From contig DDIU01000027.1 of the NCBI GenBank assembly GCA_002338655.1, forward strand, positions 1-56,981: a stretch of DNA of 56,981 nucleotides, written 5' to 3'. Every line of letters starts with the position of its first letter. Position 1 is the first letter of the stretch. Below the pieces are notes generated by a model. That model was not told the DNA's origin and made no database searches. It worked only from the letters and a program-made list of their open reading frames with translations. Of this stretch, positions 30,793 through 39,609 are shown one piece after another. The position numbers were made by a program, and so were the translations under genes. This DNA is from Flammeovirgaceae bacterium UBA1842. Lineage in GTDB: Bacteria; Bacteroidota; Bacteroidia; Cytophagales; Cyclobacteriaceae.

Positions 30793-33090
30793 TTAGCGTT
30801 CCATGGAAGAATCATTGTAAAGCATAAACCCGAAATGTAGTAATAACCCCCATTTATTTTCGGGATCATCATAATAATTCAGGTTAAAACTTATTGGTCC
30901 AATGGGGCTATGCATCACCAATCCAGATGAGCCGGCAAAATAAGCCTTGTCAAACTTTGACCTTCGAACTAACACATCATTTTCAATTTCCAAGGTTTCA
31001 AATGGGGTAAATACATATCCTTCAATGCGGAAGTCCAGATTCTGTCTCAACTTGAGAATATTTTTTAACCCTGCAGATGCAAAACTGAAAGCCCTGAAGT
31101 TTTGTAATAGCAAGGTACGGCTATCCTGTAATGGGTTGAATGCGGGCAGATTGATCAATGTCCCTTTATAATTCGCAAAAAAATCTTGTTCTGTATAGAC
31201 CCCATCAAAGGAATAGCCTGTACTCCAACGGCCTTTTTTGAAAAATTGCTCCCACCTAATAGCCGCCCTAAACCATTCATGATTCCTTTTCAATGGATTA
31301 ATGGAAGAGGTATTGCCGGGAGTGTAATCCTCATCTATGGAAAAGTAATCCAATGATACTTTTAGTCCTTTACCATCGCTAGGATACTGTTTTCTATTAA
31401 AACTATTTCTGCCAAAAGAGATTCCAGCCCGATAACCTTTAAGATCAAGGATATCCAATGTATCTAAAGTAGTGACCCCCTGGTTATTGACATACTCGTC
31501 TGTATTGTTAATAAATGCACCTGATAGAATAGTCCTAAACTTATTGCCTAATGGCAGTCCAATATTCAACCCATACTTCCTATCTATTCTGTCTAATATG
31601 GTAGGGATACCACTGTCTAATAAGAATTCATTTGAATTGATATAATCCCAATTGTTGTAAGTAAGCTCTGGCTCAATATAAAATTGTGAGAAGCCGGAAA
31701 GGTTTAACCGGGATTTGAATTGAGCTGATTTGTAAAAACTTCCTGAATAGAAATTGATACTATTTTTCAATAGATAGTTATCAAAATAGTAAAACTTAGC
31801 CCCCAAATATATTTGACTGATATTCCTCGATGCAATTACACCACCCAAATCAAAATTCAAATTATTTCTAGGGCGGCCATATAAATGCAGCGCATACAAC
31901 CCTGATTCCTTGTTAAATTGAATATCAGGATATATGGTTTTAAAGTAGTTTTCGCTTACAAACTTAAAATAGCCCCTTTTTATGTCGTCAAGTGTGAGAG
32001 TCTGGCCTTCTTTGAAATGGAATATTTTTTTTATGTATTTCCGTTGCCTGGAATTATACCCATGAAATTCGATATTGGAAAACTGCATTGGTTGGGCGCG
32101 ATCGGTAAATTTTTTTCTATTCTGCCTTAGTTCTTGGTCGGATTGCCTTGTTTTGATCTTTGCCTTTATTTCGTCCATACTGGCCATGGTGGCCGCATAC
32201 CCACTATCAATTAATGATTTTGCTTTTGAAAAATCAAAGGAAGTAAAGCCAGATAGATTAGGCTCTATATAGACCCCGCTATCGGGAATGGACGAGGGAT
32301 CAGATTTGTCAACAAGCATAAAAAGCAAGGAGTTATTGATCAGCTTGTCATCATTTTCGTAAGGATATTTGTTGAAAACCTTTGAAGAAACGTTAGAACC
32401 AATGATCACATCGGGTTCAAACTCTTTTTGAGCAATATCCACAGGAAAATTATTATAGATGCCCCCGTCAAAGAGGTATTTGTTGTCGATTTTGATAGGC
32501 TTATAGAAAAACGGAACCGATAATGTAGTCCGTACCGCCAAGGGTAAGCTCGCATTTTTTAACACAATTATATTTTGTGTAAAAATATCGGCAGCTACCA
32601 CCCGTGTGGGCACATATAGGCTATCGAAATTATTATTGGCTATGGCCGAGGCACTTGACAGGTATTCTACTAGCGCAAAATTTAGGGTGAGGTCACTCGC
32701 CAAACTAGAATTTAAGGTGGCATTAAATATAGAATCCAATGAAAGGTTGATGGATATAAATGATGAGTTGGGCTTATCCTGATGTAAATAATAGTTATAT
32801 CCCTTTTCAAATTCTCCGTTTACCCATCTCTGAAACTGATCCGATAGCATAATCCCTTCAATCTGCTTGGCAGAATACCCAGCAGCATAACACCCTGCCA
32901 CTATTCCACCCATAGAAGTGCCTACTACATAATCAATGGGAATGTTATTCTCTTCAAGGGCTTTGATCACGCCGATATGGGCGAGTCCCTTAGCCCCACC
33001 GCCACTCATCACCAAAGCCACCTTTTGTCCCAAAAGCGGGGACATAGTGAATATTAGAAGGATAAGGGCTAGGAGATAATTTGGCCGCAT
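30793..33090 (-). CDS. Patatin-like phospholipase fused to an outer-membrane beta-barrel
   Basis: From the ATG at 33090 the protein has 765 residues; the frame is open to 33132, but that extra part overlaps the terminator of the upstream gene and hides the signal peptide. Signal peptide at 1-21. The patatin domain (22-320) has the oxyanion loop GGGAKG (30-35), the nucleophile GTSMGG with Ser59, and DGGIYNNFPVD with the Asp of the dyad. A POTRA-like segment comes next (FHFKEGQTLTLDDIKRGYFKF), and a barrel of about 350 residues ends in LLLHFGFMLYND. This is the PlpD-type (type Vd) layout, in which the lipase is secreted or displayed through its own barrel. Phospholipase activity is inferred. 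Confidence 0.87.
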   Translation of the reverse strand: MRPNYLLALILLIFTMSPLLGQKVALVMSGGGAKGLAHIGVIKALEENNIPIDYVVGTSMGGIVAGCYAAGYSAKQIEGIMLSDQFQRWVNGEFEKGYNYYLHQDKPNSSFISINLSLDSIFNATLNSSLASDLTLNFALVEYLSSASAIANNNFDSLYVPTRVVAADIFTQNIIVLKNASLPLAVRTTLSVPFFYKPIKIDNKYLFDGGIYNNFPVDIAQKEFEPDVIIGSNVSSKVFNKYPYENDDKLINNSLLFMLVDKSDPSSIPDSGVYIEPNLSGFTSFDFSKAKSLIDSGYAATMASMDEIKAKIKTRQSDQELRQNRKKFTDRAQPMQFSNIEFHGYNSRQRKYIKKIFHFKEGQTLTLDDIKRGYFKFVSENYFKTIYPDIQFNKESGLYALHLYGRPRNNLNFDLGGVIASRNISQIYLGAKFYYFDNYLLKNSINFYSGSFYKSAQFKSRLNLSGFSQFYIEPELTYNNWDYINSNEFLLDSGIPTILDRIDRKYGLNIGLPLGNKFRTILSGAFINNTDEYVNNQGVTTLDTLDILDLKGYRAGISFGRNSFNRKQYPSDGKGLKVSLDYFSIDEDYTPGNTSSINPLKRNHEWFRAAIRWEQFFKKGRWSTGYSFDGVYTEQDFFANYKGTLINLPAFNPLQDSRTLLLQNFRAFSFASAGLKNILKLRQNLDFRIEGYVFTPFETLEIENDVLVRRSKFDKAYFAGSSGLVMHSPIGPISFNLNYYDDPENKWGLLLHFGFMLYNDSSMER

Positions 33091-33120
33091 AGTGAATAAC
33101 AATATTGGTTTAAAACTAAA

Positions 33121-33151
33121 CAAAAATGGCAAGACAAAATTGCCCTGCCAT
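33121..33151 (-). terminator. Terminator of the M23 peptidase gene
   Basis: On the minus strand ATGGCA (33151-33146) and TGCCAT (33131-33126) pair and are followed by TTTTTG. A second possible inner stem uses GGCAA/TTGCC. It begins 23 bases after the peptidase stop. Confidence 0.55.
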
Positions 33152-33173
33152 GCTATTTTCCAACATTATTATT

Positions 33174-34469
33174 CTACTTGCTGCTTGCGAAAACTGGAGA
33201 ATCTTCTTTAGGGAAATGTATTAAATCCAATTGTGCCATCATCTCCTTCTTTTTAACATCAAAATCAGCCATAGATTCTGGTTTTATTGGGGCCGATGGG
33301 GGCAACTCTACTTTTAGTGCATCAATTTGAACACCATTTCTCCAAAAACGGTAACACAAATGGTTGCCCGTTGCAAGTCCAGTATGCCCTACATAACCGA
33401 TTACTTCGCCTTGCCTTACTTTTGTTCCTGCCTTTATCCCTGACTTGATTTTCGACATATGCAAATATTGGGTGGTATAGGTACTATTATGCCTCACTTT
33501 TACATAGTTGCCATTGTATTTTTGGTATCTCGCTTCCACGATTATCCCATCCCCAACGGAACGTATTGGTGTACCTGCTGGTGCAGCAAAATCAGTCCCC
33601 CGGTGAGCTTTCCACCTGTGTTGCACGGGGTGGTACCTGTTACCAGAATACCTGGAGCTGATCCTTGTAAAATCAAGCGGGTATTTGAGCAGGGCCTTTC
33701 TCAAACTATTACCATTTTCATCAAAATAGTCAATGCCATCTCCCTGATCATAGTAAAATCCATAATAATCATTATCAAAATGATTAAAGTAAATGGATTT
33801 GATTCTTCCTGTACCGATAGATTTGCCATCAACGAGGTGGTCTTCATAAATCAGCTTGAACTTATCGCCTTTTTGTAATCTAAAGAAATCTATTTGCCAG
33901 GCAAATACATCCACGAATTCATTGGTAAGCTGTGGTGAAAGCCCCAAACCGGTCATGGTCATCGACAGGTTTGATTCAATGACCCCTGCCACACCCTTCT
34001 CCACTATTTCTATGTCCCTCAGTTTCCTCTCAACACTAATGGTATCCTTGAGCCTAAATACGACATATTCCGTAGGGTTATGTTCATAAACAAAAGCCTT
34101 GGCAGTTTTCAAAGAATCCTGCTCACATATTAAGGTATACTTCCTATTGGTAACGAGCTTCCGCACGTCAAAAACATTCTTGGATAATTTAGCAAGCTGA
34201 AATATGGACTCACGCGAGACATTATGCGCAGAGAGTATTTCAGAAATATTTTGATTCCTTTTTATTTTATCTTCGATGACCAAAGCTGAGTCGACCACAA
34301 TACCATATAACATTTTAGGCTCAGGCTTAATCACTTCGGCCAATAAAGTATCAGGTGCAATGACATCTGTACTCTGCTGATCAGCAGTGTGATTCAATAG
34401 GGGAAGGGTAAAATAGACAGTAGCCGTAAGTGCCGCAATTAGCACAAGGCCGATTTTCATTTTTGACAT
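33174..34469 (-). CDS. M23 (LytM-type) peptidoglycan endopeptidase
   Basis: A 431-residue protein with an N-terminal signal anchor (residues 5-23). A middle region at about 60-270 resembles the LysM/OapA-like part of bacterial cell-wall endopeptidases (NQNISEILSAHNVSRESIFQL). The C-terminal M23 domain carries the zinc motif HRGTDFAAPAG and the later YLHMSK. The conserved GNYVKVRHN strand and GYVGHTGLATGNHLCYRFW are present, the latter including the second zinc His. It should cut peptide crosslinks in peptidoglycan during growth. It is divergent from the YeeZ-like gene. An unexplained hairpin (34497-34514) lies 28 bases upstream. Confidence 0.88.
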   Translation of the reverse strand: MSKMKIGLVLIAALTATVYFTLPLLNHTADQQSTDVIAPDTLLAEVIKPEPKMLYGIVVDSALVIEDKIKRNQNISEILSAHNVSRESIFQLAKLSKNVFDVRKLVTNRKYTLICEQDSLKTAKAFVYEHNPTEYVVFRLKDTISVERKLRDIEIVEKGVAGVIESNLSMTMTGLGLSPQLTNEFVDVFAWQIDFFRLQKGDKFKLIYEDHLVDGKSIGTGRIKSIYFNHFDNDYYGFYYDQGDGIDYFDENGNSLRKALLKYPLDFTRISSRYSGNRYHPVQHRWKAHRGTDFAAPAGTPIRSVGDGIIVEARYQKYNGNYVKVRHNSTYTTQYLHMSKIKSGIKAGTKVRQGEVIGYVGHTGLATGNHLCYRFWRNGVQIDALKVELPPSAPIKPESMADFDVKKKEMMAQLDLIHFPKEDSPVFASSK

Positions 34470-34496
34470 GACTTACTTCAGTTTAAAAAATGGCTC

Positions 34497-34514
34497 TGCC
34501 AAATTTTTTTGGCA
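34497..34514. promoter_or_regulatory. Hairpin in the divergent intergenic region
   Basis: TGCCAAA, TTTT, TTTGGCA form a perfect 7-bp stem with a 4-base loop. It lies 28 bases upstream of the M23 gene and 120 bases upstream of the TTG start at 34637. No gene runs into it, so it is not an ordinary terminator; an operator or leader structure is possible. Confidence 0.3.
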
Positions 34515-34636
34515 AAGAAGTATAATAAAACACTAATAATAGTGATTATGTGAGAAAAAAGCTAAGATTGGGCGTTAAATTCATCTTAAACTCTAAGTTG
34601 AAGATGCTAACTACTTGAAAACATATCATTTAGCTA

Positions 34637-35419
34637 TTGACAAAAATAAGTATCATAGGTTGTGGTTGGTTAGGTAATGCCCTTGCAGTCAGGTTCCTTT
34701 CTTCGGGTTTTGATGTGGTTGGGTCAACTACCTCACTCACAAAATTGGAACCATTAAAAGAGATGGGTATAGCCCCCGTAGTTTATACTTTAGGAATGCC
34801 AATACCGTCAGCGCTTTTGATTAGTGAAATTGTAATTATCAATATCCCTCCTCGGGGTAATTATCTGCAAGGGCTTGAGGAACTGTGCTCCTCTTTAAAA
34901 TCTGAAACCTGGGTGATTTTTGTTAGTTCAAGTTCTGTATATGAAAATACTAACACTGACGTTTATGAAAATGATGCCAAAGACTTCCCTTCACCTCACA
35001 CAGGGATATCATTATTGAAGGCTGAAAATGTTTTCTTTGAATCGCCTTTAGATACCACAATTGTCCGCTTGGCTGGTCTTTTTGGCCCCAATAGGCATCC
35101 AGGTAAATTTCTGGCAAATAAAGAGAACATAGCCGGGGCCAACAATCCTGTCAATATGATTCATTTGGATGACTGTGTGGGCATCATCCATAAAATAATA
35201 GAGTCAAATAGCAGGAATGAAATATTTAATGCTTGTGCAACTGCACATCCGACCAAAAAATTGTTTTATACTGAAGCATCAAAATCATTGAATTTACAGC
35301 CCCCAAAATTTAATGATCAGGAAAGTCCATTTAAAATCATCAATTCTGATAAATTAAAATCCGTATTGGATTATAAGTTTAACCATCCCGATCCCATAAA
35401 AGCATTAAAATCAATATAA
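34637..35419 (+). CDS. YeeZ-like NAD(P)-binding epimerase/dehydratase family protein
   Basis: A 260-residue protein of the extended SDR fold. The N-terminus ISIIGCGWLGNALA is the dinucleotide-binding turn with the GxGWLG variant typical of E. coli YeeZ. Further matches to YeeZ are VRLAGLFGPNRHPGKFLA, VNMIHLDDCVGII and NACATAHPTKKLFY. The substrate is unknown for the whole group. The start must be the TTG at 34637: an in-frame TAG stands two codons upstream and the next ATG would cut off the Rossmann strand. The 3' end overlaps the convergent dsbD gene by 9 bases. Confidence 0.85.
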   Translation: MTKISIIGCGWLGNALAVRFLSSGFDVVGSTTSLTKLEPLKEMGIAPVVYTLGMPIPSALLISEIVIINIPPRGNYLQGLEELCSSLKSETWVIFVSSSSVYENTNTDVYENDAKDFPSPHTGISLLKAENVFFESPLDTTIVRLAGLFGPNRHPGKFLANKENIAGANNPVNMIHLDDCVGIIHKIIESNSRNEIFNACATAHPTKKLFYTEASKSLNLQPPKFNDQESPFKIINSDKLKSVLDYKFNHPDPIKALKSI

Positions 35420-37507
35420 GGCTTTGTATTGTTGAACGCCTTTGTCCAGGAATTTTATAAAATTATTAACATCCTTGTCATACGCTACAGGGCTTATCAA
35501 TACTTTTTCATCGGCACCTAATAACACATAAAAGGGTTGTGCATTATTATTGAGTCTCCTTATTTGAAGGTCTGTGTTTTGTTTGCCAATAGACTTTTTC
35601 ACTTTATTGTCATAAGTGGAAGTGTACCATTCCGATTCAGGTAACTCGGTCTTATCATCTACATATAGTGCCACTACAACATAATTTTCCTTTAGCCTTT
35701 TCAGTACTTCGGGGTGTGACCATACTACGGCTTCCATTTCACGGCAATTGGTACAGCCATGTCCTGTAAAGTCAATGAACAAGGGCTTCTTTTGTGCCCT
35801 TGCACAAGCCAGGGCCTGGTCATAATCAAAATACCCTTTCAGTCCGTGAGGTAAGTGAAGGAAATCAGAATACAAAGGCTCTTCACATATTTTATAATTG
35901 GCATTATTTTCCGCTTCGTTGATCAGGTTAAAATCATGTGTGTACATAGGAGGAAGATATCCAGCCAATGCTTTAAGTGGTGCTCCCCACAACCCAGGGA
36001 TAAGGTAAACGACAAAAGTGAATGTAGCAATGGCCATCATCAATCTTGGAACCCCAATAACTTCCATAGGGCTATCATGTGGAAGACGGATTTTGCCTAA
36101 CAAGTAAAAGCCCATAAACGAGAAGATCACAACCCAAATGGCAATATTGATATCTCTATCGAGTATGCCCCAGTGGAATGCCTGGTCAGCGATACTTAAA
36201 AACTTAAAGGCCAGTGCCAATTCAAGGAATCCCAGTACTACTTTTACGGAATTGAGCCAGCCTCCAGATTTGGGCAAATTACTTAGCCACCCTGGGAAAA
36301 TGGCAAAAAGAGTAAAAGGGATGGCGAATGCCAATGAAAAAGCGAACATACCCATAATGGGCTTTATAAACTCACCACCAGCCGAGCTTACCAAAATACT
36401 TCCCACAATAGGGCCAGTACAGGAAAAAGAAACCAACACGAGCGTAAAGGCCATAAAAAATACCCCTATCAATCCCCCCCGATCAGCGTTCTTATCCACC
36501 TTGTTTATTACCGAACTGGGGAGCGTAATATCAAACAACCCAAAAAATGAAAGGGCAAAAATGAAAAATACAGCAAAGAAGATAAGGTTAGGAAGCCACT
36601 CTGTAGCTAACTGATTTGCGGTTTCAGGCCCCATCAAAGGCGCTATGGCTGAACCAATTACTGTGTAAATCAATATTATTGACAAGCCATAAATTATGGC
36701 CATGCGCCTGTTTTTACCCTGGCCCGTAAAAAAACTCACGGTCATGGGGATAAGTGGGAACACACAGGGTGTTAACAATGCCGCCAATCCAGCTACAAAA
36801 GCAAAAATCATGAACCAGATAAGGGATTTATCTTGCTTGGTTGCTATTACTAATTCTGGATCCAAAATGGGCCCTTGGTTTTCAACTATTCCGTAATCAA
36901 CGGTTGCTTTGGGCTCAGCTGGGATCACTGTTTTCATACTGTCCGTTCCTACATTTACAGCAGGGGTTACAGCCTTATCAACTACTTTGGCCGGTATGGT
37001 CTCTTTTTTAGCTGGGCCAGCATCAGCTATTACATTAATTCCGGAAAAATCAAATTCATAGTCAAACGGAATGCACTTGCCATCTACTTCAGTACAAACC
37101 TGAAACTCATAGTTTCCTGTAATTTTGGGATTTACATCCAGTATTTTAATCGTTTGACGAAATTCGCCTTTGTGTTTGAATATTTTAACATTACACTCAA
37201 ACACATCATCATATTTTTCAATAGGATCAATAGCCCTTAAACCACCAACTAATTCATATGATTTATCTTCATTGAAGTAGAAGGTAGTCACCATGGGGCC
37301 ACAATCTGGGTCGAAATCGGAAGAATAGAGATACCAAGTATCATCTAGGGTAGCAGTAAATATTAGATCCAACTGCTCACCAACCTTTACTTTCTGTTTG
37401 CTGGTGGAGTGCTCCCAACTGGAGGGTTCCAATACCTGAGCATGGAGCACAATTGAACTTACAAAAAGAATAAAAAATGTGACTTGAGTAATTATATTTT
37501 TCTTCAT
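35411..37507 (-). CDS. dsbD: Thiol:disulfide interchange protein DsbD
   Basis: A 698-residue inner-membrane protein that moves electrons from cytoplasmic thioredoxin to periplasmic thiol proteins. Three parts are visible. The periplasmic N-terminal domain follows a signal peptide and has a cysteine pair in VCTEVDGKCIPF. The central membrane domain (about 230-500) carries one Cys in LTPCVFPLIPM and one in SFSCTGPIVG. The C-terminal thioredoxin domain has GHGCTNC with the active CxxC at 585-588. All six redox cysteines of the DsbD relay therefore have counterparts. The start ATG overlaps the stop of a 36-codon remnant, and a thioredoxin-like gene lies just upstream. Confidence 0.92.
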   Translation of the reverse strand: MKKNIITQVTFFILFVSSIVLHAQVLEPSSWEHSTSKQKVKVGEQLDLIFTATLDDTWYLYSSDFDPDCGPMVTTFYFNEDKSYELVGGLRAIDPIEKYDDVFECNVKIFKHKGEFRQTIKILDVNPKITGNYEFQVCTEVDGKCIPFDYEFDFSGINVIADAGPAKKETIPAKVVDKAVTPAVNVGTDSMKTVIPAEPKATVDYGIVENQGPILDPELVIATKQDKSLIWFMIFAFVAGLAALLTPCVFPLIPMTVSFFTGQGKNRRMAIIYGLSIILIYTVIGSAIAPLMGPETANQLATEWLPNLIFFAVFFIFALSFFGLFDITLPSSVINKVDKNADRGGLIGVFFMAFTLVLVSFSCTGPIVGSILVSSAGGEFIKPIMGMFAFSLAFAIPFTLFAIFPGWLSNLPKSGGWLNSVKVVLGFLELALAFKFLSIADQAFHWGILDRDINIAIWVVIFSFMGFYLLGKIRLPHDSPMEVIGVPRLMMAIATFTFVVYLIPGLWGAPLKALAGYLPPMYTHDFNLINEAENNANYKICEEPLYSDFLHLPHGLKGYFDYDQALACARAQKKPLFIDFTGHGCTNCREMEAVVWSHPEVLKRLKENYVVVALYVDDKTELPESEWYTSTYDNKVKKSIGKQNTDLQIRRLNNNAQPFYVLLGADEKVLISPVAYDKDVNNFIKFLDKGVQQYKALY

Positions 37508-37617
37508 CAGAATGTAAATGTCAAATTGAAACTTAAAGAGTAGGCATCCAGGTCACCTCCGTTGGGTTTCCCTATGTTCCGGGCTCGTTTTGCGATTAAA
37601 TATTGTCCTTCTTTCAT
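37507..37617 (-). pseudogene. Remnant of an outer-membrane protein C-terminus
   Basis: A 36-codon frame ending GGDLDAYSLSFNLTFTF, exactly what the last strand of an outer-membrane beta-barrel looks like (alternating hydrophobic residues and a terminal Phe). It has no signal peptide and is far too short to fold alone. It is in the same frame as, and 6 bases behind, the stop of the thioredoxin-like gene, and its stop overlaps the dsbD start. The simplest reading is a deletion that removed most of a barrel gene. A barrel protein often follows this kind of thioredoxin gene in Bacteroidota. Confidence 0.4.
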
Positions 37618-37623
37618 GATACG

Positions 37624-38058
37624 CTAAAGTACACCCTTCAAATAATTTATGAAATGCTCAGCTCCCCCTTTTTGATAACCTGTTTTTGCGATCACTTCTC
37701 CCTTAGCATTGAGAAGCACAACCAAAGGAAATTCTCCCGTTTTATTGAATTTAGCAGCAAGGCTTTCATTTTGTTCGGTTTGCTCAGCACTCAACTTATT
37801 TTTCTTAAGTCGAGGAAAATCGGCTTGCAAGAGCACTAGGTTTTTAAGGGCATAATCTTGAAACGCCTGATCTTCAAAAACCTCACGCGTTAACATAATG
37901 CAGGGTTTGCACCAATCAGACCCAGTAAAACTCAAAAGAATGGGTTTGTCCTCTTCTTTGGCTTTGACCAATGCCACATCGTAATCAGTGAGCCACGGAG
38001 TAGGGGTTTCCAAGGTTGATAAGGTTAGGCCCATCAATAATAACATTACTAATTTCAT
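37624..38058 (-). CDS. Exported thioredoxin-like protein
   Basis: A 144-residue protein with a signal peptide (residues 1-15 or so) and a thioredoxin fold. The active site SDWCKPC places the redox cysteines at 50 and 53. The fold continues with KNLVLLQADFPR and the cis-proline region GEFPLVVLLN. The family is the thioredoxin_7/DUF255-like group of periplasmic reductases. Being next to dsbD, it is a likely recipient of DsbD electrons in the periplasm. The gap between the two genes holds a barrel-protein remnant. Confidence 0.85.
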   Translation of the reverse strand: MKLVMLLLMGLTLSTLETPTPWLTDYDVALVKAKEEDKPILLSFTGSDWCKPCIMLTREVFEDQAFQDYALKNLVLLQADFPRLKKNKLSAEQTEQNESLAAKFNKTGEFPLVVLLNAKGEVIAKTGYQKGGAEHFINYLKGVL

Positions 38059-38120
38059 AGGTATAATGGATTACGGTTTCTAACACATTTGTTGGACAAA
38101 TAATTTACGATTGTTAAACA

Positions 38121-38156
38121 AAAAAGCCCATTATCAACTAAATGACCAATGGGCTT
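38121..38156 (-). terminator. Terminator of the dipeptidase gene
   Basis: On the minus strand AAGCCCATT (38156-38148) pairs with AATGGGCTT (38132-38124) and is followed by TTTT. It is 24 bases past the dipeptidase stop. This is a good intrinsic terminator. Confidence 0.75.
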
Positions 38157-38179
38157 CTCTTTACGCATTCATTGAATGA

Positions 38180-39547
38180 TTATTTGCTTCTATTAGCGTA
38201 GTGCTTGTAGAATAGTGTAATTGTTTCAATTCCCTTCATATAATTATGGATTCCATAATGCTCATTAGGAGAATGGATGGCATCAGAGTCCAAACCAAAT
38301 CCCATAAGTACAGTATCCAAACCAAGTTCATCTTTGAATAGGGAAACAATAGGGATACTTCCGCCATCTCTGGTAGGAATCGGTGCCTTGCCCCAAGCTT
38401 CTACAAATGCATCACTAGCCGCAGCATAGGCTACTGAGTCCGTTGGGGTCACTGCTGGCTCACCGCCATGGTGGGGAATGACTTTTACTTTTACCGTATC
38501 GGGTGCCAGACTTTCAAAATGTTTTGTAAACAATTCTGATATTTCATCAGAGACTTGATTTGGGACCAAGCGCATGGAAATCTTAGCCGAAGCCTTTGAC
38601 GGCAATACTGTTTTGGCTCCTTCACCAATATATCCCCCCCAAATGCCATTGACATCTAACGTTGGTCGAATACCAGCACGCTCAAGTGTGGTATAGCCAT
38701 CTTCGCCACTCACGGCCGCTATTTTCAAATCCTTTTTATACTCATCTAAATCAAAGGGGGCATCGTTCAAGGCTTTTCTCTCTTCATTGGTTAAGTCGAG
38801 CACCTTATCATAGAAACCAGGAATGGTAATTCTGTTCTTTTCGTCTTTTAACGAAGCTATCATTTTGCACAGCTCGTTAATTGGGTTGCCAACGGCTCCA
38901 CCATACACCCCAGAATGAAGATCTCGGTCGGGGCCGGTTACTTCAACTTGTAGGTAACTCAATCCGCGGAGTCCTACCGTTATTGAAGGCGTATCTAGGG
39001 AAATCATAGAGGTGTCTGAAATAAGAATGATGTCAGCTTCCAGTTTTTTCTTATTCGCCTTTACAAATATTTCAAGGTTTTCAGAACCAACTTCCTCTTC
39101 ACCTTCGATCATGAATTTCACGTTACAAGTAAGCGTGTTGGTCTTCATCATTGTTTCAAAGGCCTTAACATGCATGTACATTTGGCCTTTGTCATCACAA
39201 GCACCACGTGCATATATTTTGTCATTTTTAATCACAGGCTCAAAAGGTGGTGAGTCCCACAACTCCAAAGGATCAGCTGGTTGTACATCATAATGACCGT
39301 AAACCAATACTGTTGGGAGGGAAGGGTCAATCATTTTTTCACCATAGACAATTGGGTAGCCTGCTGTTGGGCAAATTTCGGCCTTATCAACGCCAGCTTG
39401 TACTAGGCTGTTTTTTACAAAATCTGCCGTTTTAAAAACGTCATCTTTATATTTTGGATCGGCACTTACTGAAGGGATTCTGAGTAAGCTAAATAACTCA
39501 TCTAAAAATTTTTGCTTATTATCTTTTATATAATCGACTGGACTCAT
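38180..39547 (-). CDS. M20-family dipeptidase
   Basis: A 455-residue metallopeptidase that should cleave dipeptides or other short peptides in the cytoplasm. Zinc-binding motifs are VLVYGHYDVQPA (His and Asp), GACDDKGQMYMH with its bridging Asp, MIEGEEEVGS with the catalytic Glu pair, and the late SIHSP-like DAIHSPNEHY. The middle dimerisation domain is present (DLHSGVYGGAVGNP). The open frame extends 20 codons further to 39607, but that part overlaps the promoter at 39577-39607. The start is therefore the ATG for MSPVDYIKDNK. Length fits the family. Confidence 0.9.
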   Translation of the reverse strand: MSPVDYIKDNKQKFLDELFSLLRIPSVSADPKYKDDVFKTADFVKNSLVQAGVDKAEICPTAGYPIVYGEKMIDPSLPTVLVYGHYDVQPADPLELWDSPPFEPVIKNDKIYARGACDDKGQMYMHVKAFETMMKTNTLTCNVKFMIEGEEEVGSENLEIFVKANKKKLEADIILISDTSMISLDTPSITVGLRGLSYLQVEVTGPDRDLHSGVYGGAVGNPINELCKMIASLKDEKNRITIPGFYDKVLDLTNEERKALNDAPFDLDEYKKDLKIAAVSGEDGYTTLERAGIRPTLDVNGIWGGYIGEGAKTVLPSKASAKISMRLVPNQVSDEISELFTKHFESLAPDTVKVKVIPHHGGEPAVTPTDSVAYAAASDAFVEAWGKAPIPTRDGGSIPIVSLFKDELGLDTVLMGFGLDSDAIHSPNEHYGIHNYMKGIETITLFYKHYANRSK

Positions 39548-39576
39548 ACGTTTTGAAGTGTTTTTTTTGAAGGCCA

Positions 39577-39607
39577 CAAAGGTAACGTGATTAGTGCAAT
39601 TCGCCAA
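39577..39607 (-). promoter_or_regulatory. Promoter of the dipeptidase gene
   Basis: On the minus strand TTG (39607-39605), 20 bases, then TACCTTTG (39584-39577), a perfect match to TTG/TAnnTTTG. The expected transcript start is about 24 bases before the ATG at 39547. This decides the start codon of the dipeptidase. Confidence 0.6.
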
Positions 39608-39609
39608 CC

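Noticed and set aside
33091..33132. N-terminal 14-residue extension of the patatin gene
   Set aside because: It overlaps the terminator stem of the M23 gene and would bury the signal peptide.
36138..36614. 158-codon ORF opposite dsbD
   Set aside because: Antisense shadow of the membrane domain of dsbD.
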